This document shows, in pieces, positions 1 through 5,723 of a stretch of DNA of 5,723 bases. The stretch's first letter is position 1. The number at the start of each line of letters is the position of its first letter. Made by a program: the position numbers and the translations under genes. The stretch spans positions 1-5,723 of the forward strand of contig JAWLGN010000332.1 of NCBI GenBank assembly GCA_041685075.1, given 5' to 3'. This DNA is from JAMCRM01 sp041685075. GTDB lineage: Bacteria > Acidobacteriota > Terriglobia > Bryobacterales > Bryobacteraceae. Under the pieces are notes generated by a model that saw only the letters and a program-made list of their open reading frames with translations, was not told the origin of the DNA and did not search any database.

Positions 1-642
<642 letters not shown>

Positions 643-683
643 CCGCCGATGACCTGCTGAGTTCCCCCTCGCCGGCGGCTGGT

Positions 684-696
684 TTTACTCTGTAAA
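684..696. promoter_or_regulatory. AT-rich inverted repeat, possible operator
   Basis: Perfect 5-base arms TTTAC and GTAAA are separated by TCT. The 13-base element sits in a small AT-rich island inside very GC-rich DNA, about 72 bases upstream of the receptor start codon. The symmetry and position suit a binding site for a dimeric repressor or activator, but the arms are short and no regulator gene is visible. I do not match it to a known regulator family. It is too weak to be a terminator for the ABC gene because the stem is AT-rich and has no following U tract. Confidence 0.25.
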
Positions 697-736
697 CTTT
701 GCCGTCGCCTCAAGGCTGGCACCGCGATCCCCGATA

Positions 737-742
737 TATACT
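737..742 (+). promoter_or_regulatory. Candidate -10 hexamer for the receptor gene
   Basis: TATACT matches the sigma-70 -10 consensus at five of six positions and lies in the AT-rich string ATATATACT. It would place the transcription start near base 749, giving a leader of about 20 bases before the ATG at 769. No acceptable -35 hexamer is found 16-18 bases upstream (the sequence there is GGCTGG-like). The promoter may therefore need an activator, use another sigma factor, or not be real. Confidence 0.3.
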
Positions 743-755
743 GAAGCCATTCAGC

Positions 756-763
756 GGGGGGGG
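756..763 (+). promoter_or_regulatory. G8 homopolymer acting as the ribosome-binding region of the receptor gene
   Basis: Eight consecutive G residues end five bases (ACACC) before the ATG at 769. This is the only purine-rich stretch at Shine-Dalgarno distance, and it can pair partly with the CCUCC of 16S rRNA, so it supports the chosen start. A mononucleotide tract of this length at a ribosome-binding site is unusual and could vary in length by slippage. Confidence 0.5.
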
Positions 764-768
764 ACACC

Positions 769-3700
769 ATGCACTGCGTTTGCAAAGGGATTGCTGTGGC
801 CGGCCTGATCGTCATGGCCGCAAGTCTCGACCTCTCAGCCCAGACGACGCTGGGCACCATTCTGGGAACCGCCACCGATTCCACGGGCGCGGCCATTCCG
901 GAAGTTGTCGTGACGGTTCGTAATGTGGGCACCGGGATCGAACACCGGACCGTCACGCGCGAAAACGGGCTGTACGAAGTCACTCACCTGATTCCGGGCC
1001 GCTACACGGTATCGGCCGAGCGCCCGGGATTCAAAGCCGTTCAGGTGACCAACCTGCTGCTCGAAACTTCGTCCACCGTACGCGCGGACCTGCGCCTGGA
1101 GGTTGGGGACGTCACCACGACCGTGAACGTCGAGGCGGCCGCCGCTCCGATCAATACCGAGAGCGCCGACGTAGCCGCGATCCGTGGCAACGACGTCATG
1201 GTGAAGCTGCCGATCAACAACCGGAACAGCTTCTACTTCACCATGCTGGTGCTCACCCCCGGGGCGATCCGGGGGCAGGGATCCAACGTCAGTCTCGGGG
1301 GCGCGCGCGGCTTCCAGTGGCATGCCACGGTGGACGGCACCAGCATCCGCTCGCCGCTGTTCGCCAACGCCGTGGGACCGTCGGAAAGCGGCATGGAGAT
1401 GACGGCGGAACTGCGGGTGCAGCTCGCCAACGACAAGGCGGAATCGGCGCTGCCGGGCGGCTACTATGCCACGTCGAAGTCGGGCACCAACGAATACCAC
1501 GGCAGCCTGTTCTACTATCACACCAACTCGCGCCTGACGGCACGCAACACGTTCTCCAGCTCCGTACCCTTTCAGGTGCAGAACAACTACGGGGTGTCCG
1601 CCGGCGGCCCGATCCTGAAAAACCGGACCTTCTTCTTCTCCACCTGGGAGCGTTTTCCCGCCCGCAGCGAGCGGATCTTCTCGAACACCAACGTGCCGAC
1701 CGCCGCGTTCCGCAACGGTGACTTCTCCTCGCTGCTGCCCGGCACCGTCATCCGCGATCCGCTGACGGGCCTTCCTTTCGCGGGCAACATCGTTCCGGCG
1801 GAGCGGATCAGCCCCGTGGCCGAGCGGATTCAGGAGCATTTCTTCCCCTTGCCGAACTTCGGCCCGGAGAACAATTTCCTAGGCAACTGGCGGGGCGTCG
1901 GTCCGGGGAAGACGTTCAAGTCGATGGTGGAGGCCCGGGTGGACCACCGCCTGTCCGAGGCGAACTCCCTGTTCGGCCGGTTCTCATGGAACCAGACGGG
2001 CGCCAACGTCTACGATTACGACCTGCCCACCATGCCCATACGCGACCAGGACCGGCGCACCACGGCGATCACGATCTCCGATACCCACGTACTGAATCCG
2101 GCCACCGTGAACGAGTTCCGGTTCGGCGTGATGCGCAGCCGCAACCCGGCTTTCAACCCCCTGGACGGTCCCGCGCTGGTGGAGCGCTTCGGCCTGGAGG
2201 GCGTTTCCTGGAACCCGGAGATCGCCAAGGGCGCGCCGGTGTTCGGCTTCACCAACTTCTCCCAGATCGGCGCCACCGACCTGTTTCAAGACCCCAGCGA
2301 GCGGATCTACCAGGTGTCGAACAACCTGACCTGGACGCGCTCGAACCACACGATTAAGGCCGGCATCAGCCTGTCCTTCAACCGCGGATCCAACTTCCCC
2401 GGCGGCACCAGCTTTCCCGTGCTGCAGTTCGGCCAGTTCTCCTTCACCGGCACCTTCAGCGGCTTCGACTACGCCGACTTTCTACTGGGCCTGCCGCAGA
2501 CCGCCGGACGCGCCAGCGCCATCCCGCTGCAGGACGTCATCAACCGGGATATGGCGCTGTTCGTACAGGACGACTGGAAGGTGACCCGCAAGCTGACCCT
2601 CAACCCCGGCCTGCGTTACGAATACAACCCGCCGTACCACGACAACGAAGAGCTGCTCTTTAACTTCGACCCCTCGACCGGGCAGGTCGTGGTCCCCAGC
2701 GAGAAGGCGCTGCAGGCCGTCAACCCGCTGTTCCCGCAGCACCTGGTCCCCATCGTGACGGCGGAACAGGCAGGTCTGCCGAAGAGCCTCTACTACACCG
2801 ACCTGAATAACCTCGTGCCGCGCTTCGGCTTCGCCTACCGGCCCTTCGCAAGCGCCCGGACCGTCATTCGCGGGGGCTACGGCATCTACATCGACGATCT
2901 CACCTCACAGTTGTGGCGGCTGGGCGCGGGCGGACCCTATATATCGTCGGAGTCCTTCACCAACCGCATCGATGCCGGGGTTCCGGAGTTTCAATTCCCG
3001 CGCGCCTTTCCAGCCGGCTTCGGGGCCATTGGGGCGCAGAGTTTCCCCGCCCTGGATCCCCGCTTCCGCAACCCCTACATCCAGCAGTGGAGCCTGACGG
3101 TGGAACAGGAGGTCGCCCAGATGGGCATCCGCGTCTCCTACATCGGCACGAACTCGCGCAGCCTGCCCTGGGTACGGAACGTCAACCAGCCGCCCCCAAG
3201 CACCACTCCATTCAGCAACAACCTGCGGCGCTTTCCGCAGTTGCAGAACATCCAACTGCGGGAAAACGGCGGGATCCACAACTACCAGTCGCTGCATATC
3301 GACGTGGAACGCAAGCACCGGGCCGGGCTGTACTACCAGATCGGCTGGTCGTGGGCCAAGTCGCTTACCGATTGCCAGAGCGACAGCGAGGCCGGCTGCG
3401 GGGTGGAGAACTCCTATGCCCGGCACGCCGAATACGGGAACGTGAGCTACCAGCCCCGCCACCGCGTGGTGGGCAGCCTGCTCTGGGACATACCGTTTGG
3501 CCGGGGACGCCGTTTCGCGCCCGCTCTGGGCGGCATCGCCCAGTGGGTGCTCGGCGGGTGGACCCTCAGTTCCACGCTGGCCGCGCAAACCGGGTCCTTC
3601 TTCAACCCCACGTTTAACGGCTTCGATGTGTCCAATACGAATACCACCAGCGGCCGGCCCGACCGGGTGGCCGGCGGCAACCTGCCGGCTTCGGAACGGA

Positions 3701-4038
3701 CGCTGCTGCGCTGGTTCGATGCCGCCGCCTTCCGCGTTCCCGGCGACGTGACGGGCGACGGGCGGCCGGATGGGAACGTGGGGCGTTTCGGGAACTCGTC
3801 GCCCAACATCCTGGTCGGTCCCGGCACGTTCGACCTGAGCGGCGGGTTGCACAAGGAGTTTCAGTTCACCGAACGGTTGCGCCTGATGGTGCAGGGCACC
3901 TTCCGCAACGTCCTCAATCACCCGAACTACAGCACTCCGGCGACGAACATCCGGGCGGCGAACGTCGGCACCATTACCTCCCTGAACGGACTGGCCGGAC
4001 CAAGGATTGGCCAGGTGGGGGTGCGGCTCGAGTTTTAA
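769..4038 (+). CDS. TonB-dependent receptor-like outer-membrane protein with N-terminal carboxypeptidase-regulatory-like domain
   Basis: Predicted outer-membrane beta-barrel transporter or Oar-like protein that would take up a large ligand using TonB-ExbBD energy; the ligand is unknown. The start at 769 is followed directly by a type I signal peptide: Lys at 6, hydrophobic core at about 8-20, likely cleavage after LSA at 22-24. There is no lipobox, although two Cys occur at residues 3 and 5. Residues about 28-112 form a carboxypeptidase-regulatory-like/Cna-B fold (GTATDSTGAAIPEVVV at 33-48, GLYEVTHLIPGRYTV at 67-81). A plug-like region follows (about 115-240), then a long barrel. Family hallmarks are GGPILKNRTFFF at 279-290, DPLTGLPFAGN at 330-340, FVQDDWK at 598-604, LRYEY at 615-619, and a final strand ending RLEF with a C-terminal Phe. 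The 1089 residues are normal for the acidobacterial type (about 1000-1200), and the gene is intact. No clear TonB box is seen, and no SusD-like partner adjoins, so SusC is a poor name. Its own leader suggests separate transcription from the ABC gene. Confidence 0.93.
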   Translation: MHCVCKGIAVAGLIVMAASLDLSAQTTLGTILGTATDSTGAAIPEVVVTVRNVGTGIEHRTVTRENGLYEVTHLIPGRYTVSAERPGFKAVQVTNLLLETSSTVRADLRLEVGDVTTTVNVEAAAAPINTESADVAAIRGNDVMVKLPINNRNSFYFTMLVLTPGAIRGQGSNVSLGGARGFQWHATVDGTSIRSPLFANAVGPSESGMEMTAELRVQLANDKAESALPGGYYATSKSGTNEYHGSLFYYHTNSRLTARNTFSSSVPFQVQNNYGVSAGGPILKNRTFFFSTWERFPARSERIFSNTNVPTAAFRNGDFSSLLPGTVIRDPLTGLPFAGNIVPAERISPVAERIQEHFFPLPNFGPENNFLGNWRGVGPGKTFKSMVEARVDHRLSEANSLFGRFSWNQTGANVYDYDLPTMPIRDQDRRTTAITISDTHVLNPATVNEFRFGVMRSRNPAFNPLDGPALVERFGLEGVSWNPEIAKGAPVFGFTNFSQIGATDLFQDPSERIYQVSNNLTWTRSNHTIKAGISLSFNRGSNFPGGTSFPVLQFGQFSFTGTFSGFDYADFLLGLPQTAGRASAIPLQDVINRDMALFVQDDWKVTRKLTLNPGLRYEYNPPYHDNEELLFNFDPSTGQVVVPSEKALQAVNPLFPQHLVPIVTAEQAGLPKSLYYTDLNNLVPRFGFAYRPFASARTVIRGGYGIYIDDLTSQLWRLGAGGPYISSESFTNRIDAGVPEFQFPRAFPAGFGAIGAQSFPALDPRFRNPYIQQWSLTVEQEVAQMGIRVSYIGTNSRSLPWVRNVNQPPPSTTPFSNNLRRFPQLQNIQLRENGGIHNYQSLHIDVERKHRAGLYYQIGWSWAKSLTDCQSDSEAGCGVENSYARHAEYGNVSYQPRHRVVGSLLWDIPFGRGRRFAPALGGIAQWVLGGWTLSSTLAAQTGSFFNPTFNGFDVSNTNTTSGRPDRVAGGNLPASERTLLRWFDAAAFRVPGDVTGDGRPDGNVGRFGNSSPNILVGPGTFDLSGGLHKEFQFTERLRLMVQGTFRNVLNHPNYSTPATNIRAANVGTITSLNGLAGPRIGQVGVRLEF

Positions 4039-4050
4039 CGGGCAAGCGGC

Positions 4051-4689
4051 TCAGAGCTCGGGAAGACCGGCCAGGTGGGAACGATCGTCGTAGCGCACCA
4101 CCGCCGGCGCTTCGTCGTCGCTCCAGCGCACCTCTGTGATGCTGGCGTTGCCCGGCCGGAAGCGCTCCCATTGGGAAGGCCGCGCGCCGGAGATGCAGCC
4201 TACCAACTGGCTGACAAAACCGGCATGGGTGACGGCCACCACGCGCTCGCCGCAGTGGCGCGCAGCGATGGCGCGCGCCGCGCGAATCACCCGCGCGCGA
4301 AAGTGCTCGTAGGTTTCCCCGCCAGGCCAGCCGAAGCGGTCGTCATCCTGGGCCAGGTTGCGCCGCCAGAGTTCCGGAAGACGCTCCAGGATCTCCGCAA
4401 CCGGCCACCCGTCCACCGCGCCGCAATCGATCTCCTGGAGCGAAGCCAGGGGCACGGGAGCGAGTTCGACCGGCAGCGCCGCGGCCGTTGCCATGGCGCG
4501 CTTTAGTGGACTGGCGTACGCCGCATCGGCATCGGCCTCCGCCAGAGCACTCCGGAGACGGCTCACCTGCTCCTCTCCCAGCCCGCTCAGTTGCGCCTCG
4601 TAGCGTCCGCAAAGCTTCGGATTGGGACTGCCGCCATTCTCCAGGGTGTGGGCATGGCGGACCAAAATCAGCGTGCAGGTGCCGTGCAT
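4051..4689 (-). CDS. Histidine phosphatase family protein (phosphoglycerate mutase-like)
   Basis: Cytoplasmic member of the histidine phosphatase superfamily, which moves phosphate through a phospho-histidine intermediate. The 212-residue product has the full catalytic set: RHAHT at 11-15 (nucleophile His12, Arg11), SPLKRAMATA at 60-69 (Arg64), the acid Glu86 in LQEIDCGAVDGW, GGET at 123-126, and VTHAG with His155. No signal peptide or membrane segment is present. The motif is RHAHT instead of the common RHGET, a tolerated variation. The substrate cannot be assigned: CobC-like alpha-ribazole phosphatase, a sugar phosphatase or a general phosphatase would all fit, and no cobalamin gene is nearby. 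The ATG at 4689 was chosen because the conserved first strand begins within a few residues; an ATG 11 bases upstream is out of frame. Shine-Dalgarno pairing is weak. The gene converges on the receptor gene (12-base gap) and diverges from the aminotransferase. Confidence 0.93.
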   Translation of the reverse strand: MHGTCTLILVRHAHTLENGGSPNPKLCGRYEAQLSGLGEEQVSRLRSALAEADADAAYASPLKRAMATAAALPVELAPVPLASLQEIDCGAVDGWPVAEILERLPELWRRNLAQDDDRFGWPGGETYEHFRARVIRAARAIAARHCGERVVAVTHAGFVSQLVGCISGARPSQWERFRPGNASITEVRWSDDEAPAVVRYDDRSHLAGLPEL

Positions 4690-4698
4690 CCCAATTCC

Positions 4699-4704
4699 AT
4701 TTTA
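4699..4704 (-). promoter_or_regulatory. Candidate -10 hexamer for the histidine phosphatase gene
   Basis: Read on the minus strand this is TAAAAT, five of six matches to the sigma-70 -10 consensus, in the only AT-rich patch of the divergent intergenic region. A partial -35 (TTGGCT) lies 19 bases upstream, a long spacing. The hexamer ends only nine bases before the ATG at 4689, so the transcript would start at or within about three bases of the start codon. That suggests a leaderless or nearly leaderless mRNA and fits the poor ribosome-binding site. Confidence 0.35.
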
Positions 4705-4761
4705 GGAAGCGTGCTCGCAAAGAAGCCAATTCGTGAAAGCGCGTACGTGATCTTCCCCTCA

Positions 4762-4783
4762 AACGCGTTCGCCGGCGTACGCC
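4762..4783. promoter_or_regulatory. Pair of adjacent palindromes in the divergent intergenic region
   Basis: Two perfect palindromes lie side by side: AACGCGTT at 4762-4769 and GGCGTACGCC at 4774-4783. The second ends at the edge of the Shine-Dalgarno-like AGGGG (4784-4788) of the aminotransferase gene. A related GCGTACG occurs at 4741-4747. Their place between two divergent genes would suit a shared operator, but palindromes rich in CG arise easily in GC-rich DNA and no cognate regulator is visible. Confidence 0.2.
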
Positions 4784-4792
4784 AGGGGCGGG

Positions 4793-5723
4793 ATGCGCGC
4801 CTGCGCGATCTATGTTTCCATGAAGCTTATGACCATCCCGAACTGGCCCGTGTGGGACGACACCGAAGCGGAGTTCCTGAAGCAGGTACTCGCCAGCGAG
4901 CGCTGGGGCGGGTATCACGAGCTGGTGCGCCGCTTCGAGCGCGAGTTCGCCGCCTTCCAGCATTGCGAATACGGGGTGGCGGCGGCGAACGGGACCGCGA
5001 CTCTGGAGATGATCCTGGAGACCGCCGGCATCGGGCCTGGGGACGAAGTGATCGTACCGGCCATCTCGTTTATATCTACCGCCACGGCGGTCTCGCGCGC
5101 GGGCGCCACGCCGGTCTTCGCGGATGTGGGGGCGCTGAGCTTCAACCTGAACCCTGAACGCGCCGCGGCGGCGGTTTCGCCGCGCACCCGAGCCATCCTG
5201 GTGGTGCACTTCGGGGGCGCCCTGGCGGAGATGGACCGGCTGCTCGAACTGGCCCGGCAGCACAATCTGCTGCTGATCGAGGACGCTGCCCACGCCCACG
5301 GCGCCGAGTGGCGGGGCCGCCGCGCCGGCAGCCTCGGGCTGGCCGGCTCCTTCAGCTTCCAGAACTCCAAGGTCATGACCGCGGGAGAGGGCGGGATGGT
5401 GGTGACCAACGACGCCGATTTCGCCGCCCGGCTGCGCTCCCTCGGGGACCAGGGGCGGCGCGAGGGCGGCGGCTGGTTCCACCATTACACCCTGGGAACC
5501 AACTGCCGGATGACCGCCTGGCAGGCGGGCGTGCTACTGGCGCAGTTGGCCCGTTTGCCGGAGCAGAATGCGCGCCGCGCGCGCAACGCCGCGCTGCTCC
5601 GCGCCGAAACCGCCGGCATTCCGGGCCTGTGCTGGCAGGAGGCGCCCGCGGCGGTAACGGCAAACTCGTGGTACCTGATGCTGGGGCGCATCGACGCCGC
5701 GCTGTTCGGCATGGGCCGGGACG
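4793..5723 (+). CDS. DegT/DnrJ/EryC1/StrS family PLP-dependent aminotransferase (3' partial)
   Basis: Fold-type I, pyridoxal-phosphate enzyme of the sugar-aminotransferase type; such enzymes move an amino group, usually from Glu or Gln, to a keto-sugar, keto-cyclitol or related carbonyl. The frame is open for 310 codons and runs off the right edge; full family length (about 370-430) implies 60-110 residues are missing. Numbering from 4793: cofactor-contact ANGT at 65-68, GIGPGDEVIVPAISF at 79-93, Asp164 in EDAAHAHGA (pyridine nitrogen contact), and Lys193 in SFQNSKVMTAGEGG, the expected Schiff-base lysine (codon 5369-5371). NCRMTAWQAG at 237-246 is the usual later family block. The Lys-containing block resembles 3-amino-5-hydroxybenzoate synthase and scyllo-inosose aminotransferase relatives, but substrate is not assigned. 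Start choice: 4793 has AGGGG four bases upstream. ATGs at 4820 and 4829 lack good ribosome-binding sites but lie nearer the conserved IPNWPVWDD start, so the true N-terminus may be shorter. Confidence 0.93.
   Translation, partial: MRACAIYVSMKLMTIPNWPVWDDTEAEFLKQVLASERWGGYHELVRRFEREFAAFQHCEYGVAAANGTATLEMILETAGIGPGDEVIVPAISFISTATAVSRAGATPVFADVGALSFNLNPERAAAAVSPRTRAILVVHFGGALAEMDRLLELARQHNLLLIEDAAHAHGAEWRGRRAGSLGLAGSFSFQNSKVMTAGEGGMVVTNDADFAARLRSLGDQGRREGGGWFHHYTLGTNCRMTAWQAGVLLAQLARLPEQNARRARNAALLRAETAGIPGLCWQEAPAAVTANSWYLMLGRIDAALFGMGRD

Noticed and set aside
670..690. CGCCGGCG followed by TTTT after the ABC gene, considered as a terminator
   Set aside because: The palindrome has no loop bases, so it cannot form a normal hairpin, and the T run is short and offset.
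835..1839. Minus-strand open frame of 334 codons opposite the receptor N-terminus
   Set aside because: Arg/Gly/His-rich composition without motifs, opposite the signal-peptide, Cna-B and plug-coding part of the receptor; a shadow frame.
1665..2308. 14-base direct repeat CAGCGAGCGGATCT at 1665-1678 and 2295-2308
   Set aside because: Both copies are in the same reading frame of the receptor and encode S-E-R-I; this looks like shared codon choice in barrel segments and not a mobile or regulatory repeat.
2905..3921. Minus-strand open frame of 338 codons inside the receptor gene
   Set aside because: It lies entirely antisense to a well-supported receptor coding sequence and shows no recognisable domain; long antisense frames are expected at this GC content.
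4009..4079. 11-base direct repeat GGCCAGGTGGG at 4009-4019 and 4069-4079 flanking the convergent stop codons
   Set aside because: Each copy is coding in a different gene on opposite strands, and near-identical strings occur elsewhere (for example bases 13-22). It has no features of an attachment site or target-site duplication.
4343..5485. Long minus-strand open frame (380 codons) across the phosphatase start and the aminotransferase
   Set aside because: Its product is low-complexity, rich in Arg, Gly, Ala and Pro, with no family motif. It overlaps two genes with complete catalytic motifs and is a GC-rich antisense shadow.

Overview
The window is GC-rich bacterial DNA with dense coding. It holds four protein genes, two of them cut by the window edges, and no RNA gene, CRISPR array, insertion sequence or integrase that I can recognise. 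The best taxonomic hint is the large central gene. It encodes a TonB-dependent receptor-like protein with a carboxypeptidase-regulatory-like N-terminal domain, a type greatly expanded in Acidobacteriota, especially Solibacter/Bryobacter-type genomes. The assignment to that phylum is inference from protein style and base composition, not proof.

Layout from left to right. (1) Bases 1-642, + strand: the 3' part of an ABC transporter ATPase of the MacB/LolD type. (2) Bases 643-768: a 126-base intergenic region with an AT-rich inverted repeat, a -10-like hexamer and a run of eight G just before the next start codon. (3) Bases 769-4038, + strand: a complete 1089-residue outer-membrane TonB-dependent receptor-like protein with a signal peptide. 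(4) Bases 4051-4689, - strand: a complete histidine phosphatase family protein, convergent with the receptor gene across only 12 bases. (5) Bases 4690-4792: a 103-base divergent promoter region with small palindromes and a good -10-like hexamer for the phosphatase. (6) From base 4793 (or 4820/4829) to the right edge, + strand: a DegT/DnrJ/EryC1/StrS-type PLP-dependent aminotransferase, open at the 3' end.

The genes do not form one obvious pathway. The ABC ATPase probably works with a permease encoded to the left of the window. The receptor looks like a stand-alone transcription unit. The phosphatase and the aminotransferase are divergently transcribed. I see no convincing undescribed system. 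The items most worth following are the aminotransferase, which could lead into an amino-sugar, aminocyclitol or similar biosynthetic locus beyond the right edge, and the small regulatory-looking sequences in the two intergenic regions.
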